DNA of 44,547 bases from Litoribacter ruber (GCF_018500185.1 NZ_JAHBGI010000004.1:352329-396875), one strand, 5' to 3'. Positions 8,071 to 15,763 are shown, counted from the first letter of the stretch. The notes: generated by a model from the sequence alone, not told the origin. Numbers and translations: made by a program.

Positions 8071-8979
8071 ATGTCAAATATTCAAGTAAATAAACTCCAT
8101 ACCCTTACTGGTCACAATGATTGCATTTATGCCCTTGCTGAGTGGGGTGAGAAAGGCCTATTCTTCACGGGGTCAGGAGATGGGATGGTGGTGCAATGGG
8201 GGCAGGCCAACCCCAAAGACGGCCATTTATTGGCCAGACTTCCCCATAGCGTTTATGCGTTGGGCATAGACGAAAAACGGGGTTGGCTTTTTGCCGGGCA
8301 CAATTATGAAGGCATTCATGTGATAGACCTGGATACAAAAAAGGAGATATGGTCGTTAAAAATAAGTTCCGCAGCCATTTTTGACCTTCAGGTGAAAGGT
8401 GACAACCTGATGGTTTGTACAGGAGACGGACTTGTGATAATTGTTGATGTCGAGGCCAGGGCTGTGGTGAGGCATTTGAAAATAGGGGATAAGAGCGCTC
8501 GGGTAATGGCTTTTCATCCCTCTGGGGAAGATTTGGCTGTGGGGTTGAGTGACCATACGGTAAAAGTATTTGACACCAGCAACTTTAAGCCAAAAGCCAA
8601 CCTGACCAGCCACCAAAACTCCGTTTTTGCCCTGGGATATCATCCTGTATCCGGCCAGTTGGTCAGTGGTGGCCGTGATGCGCACCTTAAAATCTGGCAG
8701 GCAGAAACTTATGAGGAAAAAGAAAGCATTGCCGCTCATTTATTTGCCATCAATTATTTATCTTTCAGAAAAGATGGAAGGTATTTTGCCACCTGCAGCA
8801 TGGACAAATCGATAAAACTTTGGGATGGGGAGAGTTTCCGCCTCCTAAAAGTAATCGACAAAGCCCGCCACGCCGGTCACGGTACCTCAATCAACAAGGT
8901 GCTTTGGAGCAGCTTTTCAGATAAGTTGATCTCCATAAGCGATGACAGGACTGTGGGGATCTGGGAGATAGGTATGTGA
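8071..8979 (+). CDS. WD40-repeat beta-propeller protein
   Basis: A 302-residue protein made entirely of WD40 repeats. Seven repeats can be counted, beginning near LTGHNDCIYALAE, RLPHSVYALGI, KISSAAIFDLQ, KSARVMAFHP, LTSHQNSVFALGYHP, AAHLFAINYLSF and GHGTSINKVLW. This is the number needed for one closed propeller. The strand ends carry WD-like dipeptides such as LKIWQ, IKLWDG and VGIWEI. There is no signal peptide, so it is probably cytoplasmic and acts as a protein-protein scaffold. Partner unknown. It is transcribed divergently from the phosphopantetheinyl transferase. Confidence 0.85.
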   Translation: MSNIQVNKLHTLTGHNDCIYALAEWGEKGLFFTGSGDGMVVQWGQANPKDGHLLARLPHSVYALGIDEKRGWLFAGHNYEGIHVIDLDTKKEIWSLKISSAAIFDLQVKGDNLMVCTGDGLVIIVDVEARAVVRHLKIGDKSARVMAFHPSGEDLAVGLSDHTVKVFDTSNFKPKANLTSHQNSVFALGYHPVSGQLVSGGRDAHLKIWQAETYEEKESIAAHLFAINYLSFRKDGRYFATCSMDKSIKLWDGESFRLLKVIDKARHAGHGTSINKVLWSSFSDKLISISDDRTVGIWEIGM

Positions 8980-9191
8980 AATAAAAGGAACACAGACCTG
9001 CCTCCGCAGGCAGGGTTTCGCGGAGTTTAAAGAGGAGTTTCGCAGAGGCCTCTTACCGGAGAAAACCTGATAGAAATTTCGAAAAAAGTGTCAAGGCAAG
9101 TTTTGACTTCGCAATTCTATGGATTATGGTCTATGGACCATCAACTATAGGCAGACCGACTGGCACCTGATAATAGAAAATAACGATAAAA
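8980..9191. repeat. Intergenic region with several short palindromes
   Basis: Contains a compact hairpin with stem CCTGCCT (8997-9003) and AGGCAGG (9008-9014), which may terminate the WD40 transcript although no T-run follows. Then come copies of the CGCAGAGG-type repeat (around 9018-9056) and a small dyad ATGGTCTATGGACCAT near 9126-9141. No coding sequence is seen. Confidence 0.45.
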
Positions 9192-10049
9192 ATGAAAATA
9201 ACACCATTAGAAATAAGACAGAAAACCTTTGAAAGGCATTTCAGGGGATATGATAAGGAAGAGGTAGGCGCATTTTTGAACAGCTTGTCCCAGGAATGGG
9301 AAAGGCTGATGGATGAGAAAAAAGACCTTCAGGTGAAATTGGATCAAGCTGAAAAGCAGTCCAACAAACTGCGTGAAGTGGAGTCATCCCTTTTTCGCAC
9401 CTTAAAAACAGCTGAGGATACCGGTGCCAATATCATCGAACAGGCTAAGACTACCGCCGATCAAATTGTGGGCGACGCCCAGATCGATGCGGATGTTCTA
9501 AGAAATGATGCCAAGCAAAAGTCCCAAAACATGTTGGAGGCGGCTGAGCAGAAAGCTCGGGAGATCATGGAAAACCTCAAAACGGATATTCAGACATTAG
9601 TGGACAATTATGAGCATCTCTTGGAGCAGCGAAAAAGAGTCCTTAAAAACCTTCAGCAGATCGCCACGCATACCATCGACACCATGGAGGATGCGGAAAA
9701 GACTTTTGAGCAGGCCGATATCACGGTGCATACAGATTTAATTGAGCAATTGAGCCAAGAGGGTTCTTTTGAATCCTTTGTGGGGCAGGTGCCTGCTAAA
9801 ATGGAAGAAATCCAAGAAGAGGTAGAGCAGGAAGAAGTGCAGCCCGAAGCCGAGGAAGAAATTAAAGCCCAAGTAGAGGAGGCCAAAGCTGAACCAGAGG
9901 AGCCTAAAAGGATAGAAGAGGAAATAGTGGAGCCTGAAGCCAAGGAGGAAGAAAAAGAGGAAGAGCCTCGCAGAGAAGATCAGCCCAGTCCCACGGTGCA
10001 AAATGAGAAAAAACAGACTTCAGGATCTTTCTTTGACCAGTTTGACTGA
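9192..10049 (+). CDS. DivIVA-domain coiled-coil protein
   Basis: A 285-residue protein. Residues 1-45 match the DivIVA N-terminal domain (ITPLEIRQKTFERHFRGYD, then EEVGAFLNSL). Residues ~30-180 are a long heptad-rich coiled coil, and ~195-265 are Glu-rich and probably disordered. The C-terminus ends GSFFDQFD. DivIVA proteins bind curved membranes and recruit division or growth factors in Gram-positive bacteria; the role of Bacteroidota homologues is less clear. The gene overlaps folB by one base (TGATG), so the two are probably translationally coupled. No membrane segment is visible. Confidence 0.85.
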   Translation: MKITPLEIRQKTFERHFRGYDKEEVGAFLNSLSQEWERLMDEKKDLQVKLDQAEKQSNKLREVESSLFRTLKTAEDTGANIIEQAKTTADQIVGDAQIDADVLRNDAKQKSQNMLEAAEQKAREIMENLKTDIQTLVDNYEHLLEQRKRVLKNLQQIATHTIDTMEDAEKTFEQADITVHTDLIEQLSQEGSFESFVGQVPAKMEEIQEEVEQEEVQPEAEEEIKAQVEEAKAEPEEPKRIEEEIVEPEAKEEEKEEEPRREDQPSPTVQNEKKQTSGSFFDQFD

Positions 10050-10414
10050 TGGGGAGAGTTTCACTGGAAGGAATTGAGTTTCATGCCTATCATGGGGTGT
10101 TTTCCGAGGAGAAAAAACTCGGGAATAGGTTTACGGTTGACATGCATGTAGATACCGATTTTAAAAAAGCCATGGTGGATGATGATCTGGAATCCACCGT
10201 GGATTATTTTAAGCTTTACACGATAGCAAAAGCACATATGCAGGAGCCGGTAAAGCTTCTGGAGCATTTGGGGCATTTGATGTTATTGGATATTTTGAAG
10301 CATTATCCGGATGTCAAGCATATCGAGATTATCATCAAGAAACACAATCCCGCCCTTGGAGGGGTGGTCAATTATTCCGTTGTAAAAGTAGCTTACCCGC
10401 AGGATTATGAATAA
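10049..10414 (+). CDS. folB: Dihydroneopterin aldolase
   Basis: A 121-residue protein of full family length. It converts 7,8-dihydroneopterin to 6-hydroxymethyl-7,8-dihydropterin and glycolaldehyde in folate synthesis. Recognisable features are the opening VSLEGIEFHAYHGVFSEEKK, with the conserved Tyr-His-Gly, then STVDYFKLYTIAK, LLEHLGHLMLLDIL with the conserved Glu, and the C-terminal HNPALGGVV. The start overlaps the divIVA stop by one base and the end overlaps the ChaN-like gene by 8 bp, giving a tight three-gene operon. Confidence 0.93.
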   Translation: MGRVSLEGIEFHAYHGVFSEEKKLGNRFTVDMHVDTDFKKAMVDDDLESTVDYFKLYTIAKAHMQEPVKLLEHLGHLMLLDILKHYPDVKHIEIIIKKHNPALGGVVNYSVVKVAYPQDYE

Positions 10415-11264
10415 AATTTTACCTTTACTTTTTTTACTTGTTTTCCCTTTCCAAATCTACGCCCAAACCGTCCCCTACCGGATATTCAATTCACAAGGAG
10501 AAGAAGTAAGTTTTGAGCAAATGGCTGAAGAAGCCGCCGAGAAACAGGTGGTGCTTTTTGGGGAACTTCATAACAACAGTATTGCCCACTGGCTGCAGTT
10601 GCAGCTATTGAAAAGTCTGCATGAAAGGGGAGAGGGGCTGGTTTTCGGTGGAGAGTTTTTCGAAGCGGATGACCAATTGAGCCTTGATGAATGGTTTGGG
10701 GATCTAATTAATGAAAAGAATTTGGAGGCTGAGGTCAAGCTTTGGAACAATTACCAGACAGATTACAAGCCCTTGGTTCAATATGCCAAGTCCAATGATA
10801 TTCCTTTTGTCGCCACCAATGTCCCCCGCAAGTATGCTTCTGCAGTAAGCCGTGGAGGTTTGGAGGTGTTGGAAGATTTTTCGGAGGAAGCCAAATTATT
10901 TATAGCTCCTCTGCCTATTGAAATAGACAGGGAGCTACCGGGATATGTAGGGATGAAAGAAATGATGCATGGCAGTCACATGAATGCTGATCACATGGTA
11001 GCTGCCCAAGCATTGAAAGATGCCACCATGGCCCATTTTATCCTGAAAGGTCTGGATGGCATGGAACAATTTTACCACATCAACGGCTCCTATCATTCCA
11101 ACAATTATGAAGGAATTGTTTGGTATTTGAAGCATTACGAAGAAGGGCTTTCCATCATGACAATTACCGTAGAGGAGAAAGACGTGATGGATATCGATGA
11201 GGAAACCAGAGCAAAGGCTGATTTTATCATCGTATTGCCCACAGATAGTCCGAAGAGCTATTAA
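10407..11264 (+). CDS. ChaN-family (haem-binding uptake, Tiki superfamily) protein
   Basis: A 285-residue secreted protein with a signal peptide (about 1-19, ending IYAQ). The ChaN/EreA-like core has VVLFGELHNNSIAHW, with Glu53 and His55, then FGGEFFEADDQLSLDEWF and the late histidine-rich MMHGSHMNADHM. In Campylobacter ChaN binds haem pairs; family relatives include pheromone-shutdown and Tiki proteases, so the biochemical role here could be haem handling or metallo-hydrolysis. Overlap with folB suggests co-transcription, though a link to folate synthesis is not evident. No lipobox Cys is seen, so it is probably periplasmic. Confidence 0.8.
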   Translation: MNKILPLLFLLVFPFQIYAQTVPYRIFNSQGEEVSFEQMAEEAAEKQVVLFGELHNNSIAHWLQLQLLKSLHERGEGLVFGGEFFEADDQLSLDEWFGDLINEKNLEAEVKLWNNYQTDYKPLVQYAKSNDIPFVATNVPRKYASAVSRGGLEVLEDFSEEAKLFIAPLPIEIDRELPGYVGMKEMMHGSHMNADHMVAAQALKDATMAHFILKGLDGMEQFYHINGSYHSNNYEGIVWYLKHYEEGLSIMTITVEEKDVMDIDEETRAKADFIIVLPTDSPKSY

Positions 11265-11335
11265 GCACTGAGAACTGAGTCCGTTTTCGTTACGTAGGGC
11301 CTACGGCGTCCATCCTACACGCCACGGCGAGCAGG

Positions 11336-11377
11336 CATCCGACATCGGACATCCGACACCTGACATCGGACATCTAA
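11336..11377. repeat. Six-copy heptamer array, CATCSGA family
   Basis: Six consecutive 7-bp units of the form CAYCNGA with changes at the same inner positions (CATCCGA, CATCGGA, CATCCGA, CACCTGA, CATCGGA, CATCTAA). A related four-unit array lies at 31707-31734. It precedes the DUF4268 gene by 11 bp. A separate small palindrome, GTAGGGCCTAC, lies upstream at about 11295-11305. Confidence 0.7.
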
Positions 11378-11388
11378 CCATCCCAACC

Positions 11389-11850
11389 ATGTATAAAAAA
11401 GCAGAAATAGCCAAGACGAAAAAAGATTTTTGGACCACCTTTGGGGCATACATGAAGCCGGTGCCATCAGCGGAGGGCATGAGGGTGAATTGGCAGAATT
11501 ACAAAACTGGAGTTAAGCAACTGTTTTTTAGAATGAAGGCCGAGCGGGGTTTTGCCTCTATTGGCATTGAGCTCAACCATCCCGATATGGATATCCAAGA
11601 GTTGCAATATGAGCAATTGATTATGTTTAAAAGCATGCTTCGCGGCCAATTGGGCGAAGAATGGAACTGGTCCTACGCCCAACCCGATGAATATGGAAGG
11701 CCCATGTCAAAGGCCGAGGTTGTATTAGAAGGAGTGAGTGTGATGGAGAAAGACGATTGGCCAAAGATCATTTCATTCTTAAAGCCAAGGATCATCGCCC
11801 TAGATGAATTCTGGAGTAACGTCAGGCATGGGTTTGAAGAGTTGAAGTAA
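11389..11850 (+). CDS. DUF4268 domain protein
   Basis: A 153-residue protein matching DUF4268, a PD-(D/E)XK-like fold often found alone in Bacteroidota or fused to restriction-related domains elsewhere. Typical features are AKTKKDFWTTFGAYMKP near the start, VNWQNYKTGVKQLFFRM, FASIGIELNHPD and the C-terminal ALDEFWSNVRHGFEE. There is no signal peptide. The gene stands alone between repeat-rich intergenic stretches, and no restriction genes are nearby. Function is not established for the stand-alone form. Confidence 0.8.
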   Translation: MYKKAEIAKTKKDFWTTFGAYMKPVPSAEGMRVNWQNYKTGVKQLFFRMKAERGFASIGIELNHPDMDIQELQYEQLIMFKSMLRGQLGEEWNWSYAQPDEYGRPMSKAEVVLEGVSVMEKDDWPKIISFLKPRIIALDEFWSNVRHGFEELK

Positions 11851-12133
11851 AAGAATGGGCCACAAGGGCACAGGGTAAAATATGGTCACGAAGGGCACAA
11901 AGTTAAAAAAAGAAGTCACACCAAGTTTGGAATGGCCACAAAGGTTTTTTTGGAAAGTTTTTATCGCAGTGTTTCACAGAGGAGTATTACAGAGTAGGAT
12001 TTATTCATAGTTGTTTTACTCTGGGGTCCTCCGTGCTCAAACTCTGTGGACCTCAGTGGAAAAAAAAACGGATACTTTTTTACTTCGTGCGACTTTGAGT
12101 AAACTTCCTCGACTTAGCGACCCATTTCAACGT
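11851..12133. repeat. Repeat-rich gap (CACAAGG and CACAGAGG families)
   Basis: No gene is seen. The first part has imperfect copies of CACAAGGGCACAGGG, CACGAAGGGCACAAAG and CCACAAAGG. The second has an imperfect inverted repeat: CACAGAGGAGTATTACAGAG at about 11975-11994, opposed by TACTCTGGGGTCCTCCGTG at about 12017-12035. This is a dispersed repeat type seen in many Bacteroidota intergenic regions. The stretch 12060-12133 has no recognisable element. Confidence 0.5.
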
Positions 12134-12457
12134 TTACTCCCCTTTAACTTTCTCTTGTTTCTTTCGGTCCGGGTTGGTGAAGGTGAAGCCGCGGGCATCG
12201 TTGCCATCGAAGAAATCGATATGCATGCCCATTAAAAACATCATATGTTTTTTCTCCATCAAAACGGGAATGCCCTCTACCTCGAATTTTTCGTCACCAT
12301 CCTTCTGTTTATCAAAGCCCAGCGCATATGCCATCCCCCCACAGCCACCGCCTTTAACACCCACTCGCAGACAATACTCAGCAGGTATGTTTTTGTTGGC
12401 CATGATATTACGGATCTCGGCTTGGGCCGGCTCGGTGATTTTGATGGGTATGATCAT
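12134..12457 (-). CDS. IscA/HesB-family protein lacking the C-terminal cysteine pair
   Basis: A 107-residue A-type iron-sulfur carrier-like protein. The IscA fold signature LRVGVKGGGCGGMAYALGFD is present, with Cys39 at the place of the first cluster ligand. In classical IscA, ErpA and SufA two more ligands lie in a C-terminal CGC motif. Here the chain ends ARGFTFTNPDRK and then a Lys/Glu tail with no cysteine. The only other Cys is Cys29. It may be a Bacteroidota subfamily with altered cluster or iron binding rather than a degraded copy, since the rest is intact. ATG 12457 was chosen by alignment to the family start; an upstream extension lacks family character. Confidence 0.82.
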   Translation of the reverse strand: MIIPIKITEPAQAEIRNIMANKNIPAEYCLRVGVKGGGCGGMAYALGFDKQKDGDEKFEVEGIPVLMEKKHMMFLMGMHIDFFDGNDARGFTFTNPDRKKQEKVKGE

Positions 12458-12571
12458 ATACTTAAAAGGCAATTTGGTACACTCTGAGTTCAAAATTATA
12501 CATAAATTAAATTTCCACACAGTTTTATCCCTACCAAATTATTTAGGATATTCGAGAAACAAATTAAACCA

Positions 12572-13093
12572 ATGGAATATATCACAGAACTTTTGAAGAT
12601 TGTCCTTCCCGCAGGGCTGGTCATTTATGGGATGTACATCATCGCGGTATCATTTTTGAAAAGGGAAAGGGATAACAAGCTGATTGAACTGAAAACAAAG
12701 AACACGGATACCGTGTTGCCAATTAGACTGCAGGCGGGTGAAAGGTTGTGCCTGCTATTGGAAAGGATTACTCCCAACAACCTTGTGCGCCGCGTTAATG
12801 ACGGGTCCTATTCCGCTAGGGAGCTGCATGCAGTTTTGCTTTCTGAAGTGAGGGAGGAATTCAACCACAACCTTTCCCAGCAGGTGTACTTTACAGACGA
12901 AACCTGGGAAAGTGTGCGCAAGGCCGTGGAGGACGTGATCACTATGATCAACCGCGCTTCCCAAGACCTTAACGAAGAAGCTAGAGGTCTCGAACTTGCC
13001 AAGCGGATTTTCCAACTCTCCCTGGAGCAGAAAATGGACAGCATTAAGCGTGCCCTGCAAATGGTGAAATCAGAGATCAGGATTTACTTCTAA
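12572..13093 (+). CDS. Membrane-anchored DUF7935-like protein
   Basis: A 173-residue protein with one N-terminal membrane segment (about 8-30) and a basic stop-transfer KRERDNK. A helical cytoplasmic part of ~140 residues follows. The sequence resembles a Bacteroidota-restricted uncharacterised family (likely DUF7935), with LQAGERLCLLLERI and VREEFNHNLSQQVYFTDETW as its best marked stretches. It begins a run of closely spaced same-strand genes (next start 9 bp after its stop). No function is known to me. Confidence 0.7.
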   Translation: MEYITELLKIVLPAGLVIYGMYIIAVSFLKRERDNKLIELKTKNTDTVLPIRLQAGERLCLLLERITPNNLVRRVNDGSYSARELHAVLLSEVREEFNHNLSQQVYFTDETWESVRKAVEDVITMINRASQDLNEEARGLELAKRIFQLSLEQKMDSIKRALQMVKSEIRIYF

Positions 13094-13102
13094 ACAACAT
13101 TT

Positions 13103-13519
13103 ATGGCAACTATTAAAGACACTGCAGAGAATATTTTTCAAAGAGCCAAGCTCCTTTATTTTGAACAAGCCCAAAAGATCTCCAAAAATGAGGTGAAGCT
13201 GAAAAAGCTCATGGACTCGGCTTCTGAAAAGCTGCACAAATTTAGCAGCAATCCCCAAGTGGTAGAAATGATCGGCCATGTGGACGTGCTTTTCAGGATG
13301 ATCAGAGCCCATGTAAATGGGACGTACAAAGGATTTTCGGCCAAATCTCTAGGGATGATGGTTTTAGGGTTGGTATACTTTGTCACTCCTGTTGATTTAA
13401 TTCCCGATTTTATTCCCGTAATCGGATATGTGGATGATTTAACAGTGCTTTTGGCGGTGATCAAAACTTTGCAGTCCGATATTCAGAAATTTGTTCATTG
13501 GGAACAATCCTATAAATAA
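13103..13519 (+). CDS. YkvA-like DUF1232 membrane protein
   Basis: A 138-residue protein with the DUF1232 signature in its second half: GLVYFVTPVDLIPDFIPVIG, then YVDDLTVLLAVIKTL. This forms a hydrophobic hairpin, with a helical charged N-terminal ~70 residues. The gene overlaps the next by one base (TAATG at 13517-13521), which suggests coupled translation. The family has no settled biochemical function. Confidence 0.85.
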   Translation: MATIKDTAENIFQRAKLLYFEQAQKISKNEVKLKKLMDSASEKLHKFSSNPQVVEMIGHVDVLFRMIRAHVNGTYKGFSAKSLGMMVLGLVYFVTPVDLIPDFIPVIGYVDDLTVLLAVIKTLQSDIQKFVHWEQSYK

Positions 13520-14247
13520 TGCTAAAACGTATTGCCATAGTGGCCGGTGGTTCTGGACTGGTAGGAATGCAGCTACTGCACCAGCTTTTTCAGCATAAGG
13601 AATATGATGCTGTTATTGCGATTGGCAGGAGACACCTTGCATTAAAACATCCCAAACTGGCCCAGATTGAGGTGGACTTTGCGAAGCTAGATCGCTGTGA
13701 TTTGGTGGAAGGATTAAGGATCGATGATTTTGGGGGCGAAAACCAGCAAATCATCGAGGCCTTGGAGAACCAGAGCTGTGAAATCCATGCATTCTGCAGT
13801 TTGGGTACAACTATTAAAAAAGCCGGCAGCAAGGACGCCTTTTTCAAAATAGACCATGATTTTGTCATTAATTTCGCCAAATGGACTTATAAAATAGGGG
13901 CAAGAAAATTCCTTTACGTGAGTGCCATAGGGGCTGATCAACAAAGCTCTTTTTTTTACAATAAAGTAAAAGGTCAGGTGGAGGAAGATCTGAAGCTTAT
14001 CAAATTTGATTATTTGGGCATTTTTCAGCCTTCCATCTTGTTAGGACAACGTAAGGAAGTAAGAGTAGGAGAGGATGTGGGGAAAGTGATCATGAAGGCC
14101 TTTACCACTGTAGGGCTGTTTCGCAAATACAAACCCATACAGGATAGCCAAGTGGCGCGGGCCATGATTCACCATGCTTTAAAACAGCCCAAACTGGTAG
14201 TAGAATACATTTCCTCCAAGGCGATGCAGGCCTTACAAAAAGATTAG
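13519..14247 (+). CDS. NAD(P)-binding Rossmann oxidoreductase (TIP30/HTATIP2-like)
   Basis: A 242-residue atypical short-chain-dehydrogenase-like protein. The dinucleotide-binding motif VAGGSGLVGMQLLHQL is at residues 7-22. AFCSLGTTIKKAGSKDAF and YVSAIGADQQSSFFYNKVKG carry the S-x-x-x-Y-x-x-x-K-like arrangement typical of the NmrA/TIP30 type. No membrane segment is seen. It is translationally linked to the DUF1232 gene and followed 7 bp later by dtd. Substrate unknown; a redox-sensing role as in NmrA-like proteins is also possible. Confidence 0.8.
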   Translation: MLKRIAIVAGGSGLVGMQLLHQLFQHKEYDAVIAIGRRHLALKHPKLAQIEVDFAKLDRCDLVEGLRIDDFGGENQQIIEALENQSCEIHAFCSLGTTIKKAGSKDAFFKIDHDFVINFAKWTYKIGARKFLYVSAIGADQQSSFFYNKVKGQVEEDLKLIKFDYLGIFQPSILLGQRKEVRVGEDVGKVIMKAFTTVGLFRKYKPIQDSQVARAMIHHALKQPKLVVEYISSKAMQALQKD

Positions 14248-14254
14248 ATGATCC

Positions 14255-14707
14255 ATGATAGCAGTACTCCAGCGGGTTTCCCAAGCGGAAGTCTTGATCA
14301 ACGGCAAGGAAACCCGTAAAATCGGTTTGGGATTAGTGATTTTGCTTGGCATTGAGGAGGCAGATGATGCCCGTGATATCGAATGGCTGAGCAAAAAAAT
14401 CGTTAACATGCGGATCTTTCCAGATGAAAAAGAGGTGATGAACGAAAGCATCTTGGACCATTATGGGGATGTGTTATTGATCAGCCAGTTTACCCTACAT
14501 GCAAGTACCAAGAAAGGGAATCGACCCTCCTATATCAAAGCCGCAAAACCTGAAATAGCTATACCTTTATATGAGAAATTTGGGAAGGCATTGTCTTCAG
14601 AACTCAAAAAAGCGATTGTCACTGGGGAGTTTGGGGCCGATATGAAAGTCTCCCTGACCAATGATGGGCCTGTGACTATCATTATCGATAGTAAAAACAG
14701 GGTGTGA
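14255..14707 (+). CDS. dtd: D-aminoacyl-tRNA deacylase
   Basis: A 150-residue enzyme of full family length. It hydrolyses D-amino acids and glycine wrongly attached to tRNA. The cross-subunit active-site motifs are visible: LLISQFTLHAST (the SQxT signature) and TNDGPVT with the Gly-cisPro element that rejects L-amino acids. It also has the usual start MIAVLQRVSQAEV. A hairpin terminator follows the stop. It is probably the last gene of the 12572-14707 cluster. Confidence 0.95.
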   Translation: MIAVLQRVSQAEVLINGKETRKIGLGLVILLGIEEADDARDIEWLSKKIVNMRIFPDEKEVMNESILDHYGDVLLISQFTLHASTKKGNRPSYIKAAKPEIAIPLYEKFGKALSSELKKAIVTGEFGADMKVSLTNDGPVTIIIDSKNRV

Positions 14708-14721
14708 TAAGGATAAAAAAA

Positions 14722-14756
14722 ATGGTGAAAAAGTTGAGAGATTACTTTTTCACCAT
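14722..14756 (+). terminator. Hairpin after dtd, probable terminator
   Basis: A perfect 13-bp stem, ATGGTGAAAAAGT at 14722-14734 and its complement at 14744-14756, with a 9-nt loop. The downstream T-run is short (CTTT), so termination may be incomplete. It lies 15 bp after the dtd stop. Confidence 0.55.
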
Positions 14757-14812
14757 CTTTAAAAAGAAAAAACCATATATTACAAAGGTAGGGCCCTAGG
14801 CAAAGCCTGTCA

Positions 14813-14830
14813 ATACCGCGATCGCGGTAT
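14813..14830. promoter_or_regulatory. Perfect 18-bp palindrome upstream of mazG-like gene
   Basis: ATACCGCGATCGCGGTAT is a perfect dyad centred 38 bp upstream of the mazG-like ATG. A second palindrome, TAGGGCCCTA, lies at 14789-14798. The spacing and perfect symmetry suggest a dimeric repressor operator; no regulator is identified. A chance match of this length is uncommon but not impossible in 44 kb. Confidence 0.4.
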
Positions 14831-14859
14831 ATTTGGCCCTTTTTTTAAGTTTTTTTGCC

Positions 14860-15186
14860 ATGACGATAGAGCAAGCACAGCAATTAGTAGATAAATGGAT
14901 CAACACCGTAGGGGTTAGGTATTTCAACGAGTTGACCAATATGGCCATCCTCACTGAAGAGGTAGGGGAGCTGGCCCGGCTCATCGCCCGCAAATACGGT
15001 GAGCAGTCCTTTAAGGAAAGCGACAAAAACAGAGACCTCGGCGACGAAATGGCCGATGTGCTTTGGGTGCTCATCTGCCTTGCCAACCAAACGGGTGTAG
15101 ACCTCACCAAAGCCCTGGAGAAAAATCTTGAAAAAAAGAATATCCGGGATAAAGACAGGCATAAAGGGAATGAAAAGCTAAGGTGA
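14860..15186 (+). CDS. MazG-like nucleotide pyrophosphohydrolase
   Basis: A 108-residue all-alpha NTP pyrophosphatase. The metal-binding pattern is clear: LTEEVGELARL (ExxE) followed by DLGDEMADVLWVLICLA (ExxD). Enzymes of this size hydrolyse (d)NTPs, often damaged or non-canonical, to the monophosphate and pyrophosphate in the cytoplasm. ATG 14860 gives the family start MTIEQAQQLVDKW; the upstream TTG extension overlaps the palindrome. The gene converges on a small lipoprotein gene 8 bp away. Confidence 0.88.
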   Translation: MTIEQAQQLVDKWINTVGVRYFNELTNMAILTEEVGELARLIARKYGEQSFKESDKNRDLGDEMADVLWVLICLANQTGVDLTKALEKNLEKKNIRDKDRHKGNEKLR

Positions 15187-15194
15187 GAATAGAA

Positions 15195-15482
15195 TCACTG
15201 TAACCCCATCTCTCCTGGATAAAATGGCTGCCAAACGGGGTAAAACATCTGGCCTTCGTCCATGCGGTAGAGTAAACCATTTTCAAAGTAAACATATTTG
15301 ACTGAGTTGCCTACGGGCACAACTCTGTAAACCTTCCTGTTTTCATACATCTTCACCACTTCTATAGCATGGTTCTTTCTTTTGAATTCGGCTTCTGTCA
15401 TGCCCATATCAGCTACTACTCTGAAATATCCTGAACAGCTTAGCAAAAGAAATAGAGGGAGGGCGTAAATGATTTTTCTCAT
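15195..15482 (-). CDS. Small uncharacterised lipoprotein
   Basis: A 95-residue protein with a lipoprotein signal peptide and lipobox LLLSCSGYF (Cys at about 16). The mature part has VKYVYFENGLLYRMDEGQ, a short beta-rich pattern also seen in small outer-membrane lipoproteins of the SmpA/DUF-type, but no firm family can be given. Probably outer-membrane or periplasm-facing. Neighbours give no hint to function. Confidence 0.7.
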   Translation of the reverse strand: MRKIIYALPLFLLLSCSGYFRVVADMGMTEAEFKRKNHAIEVVKMYENRKVYRVVPVGNSVKYVYFENGLLYRMDEGQMFYPVWQPFYPGEMGLQ

Positions 15483-15701
15483 GGGAGTCTTTATTCAATG
15501 CAATACTACTAAAAGTTGAGGAATTACGAAAAGATTAGGGCCTAATCGGTGTTTAGTATATGGTTTGATTATTTTTTTTATAACATGCTGATTATCAGTA
15601 ATAAAATTTTAATCAGTACATTTAGTATAGTGATAAAAGGTCTTAGTCCCCACAATTTAATTTTTTAATATTTCCTAAATCCCTTGTAATCAGTTGTCTT
15701 T

Positions 15702-15731
15702 TTTGGTTTTATAAAATTTATGGTAATTTCA
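15702..15731 (+). promoter_or_regulatory. Candidate Bacteroidota-type promoter
   Basis: TTTG at 15702-15705 and TAATTTCA at 15724-15731 are separated by 18 bp. This is close to the Bacteroidota primary-sigma consensus (TTTG and TAnnTTTG). It ends 32 bp before the start codon of the lipoprotein gene at 15764, within a 281-bp AT-rich region that holds no gene. Confidence 0.35.
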
Positions 15732-15763
15732 TTCCTAATTGTTCAACACCAAAATAGATTTTT

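Noticed and set aside
11336-11377. Possible CRISPR array
   Set aside because: The repeats are contiguous 7-mers without spacers, and no cas genes are present.
14819-14826. HIP1-like octamer GCGATCGC as a cyanobacterial signature
   Set aside because: Only this one copy was noticed, as part of a larger palindrome; gene content is clearly Bacteroidota.
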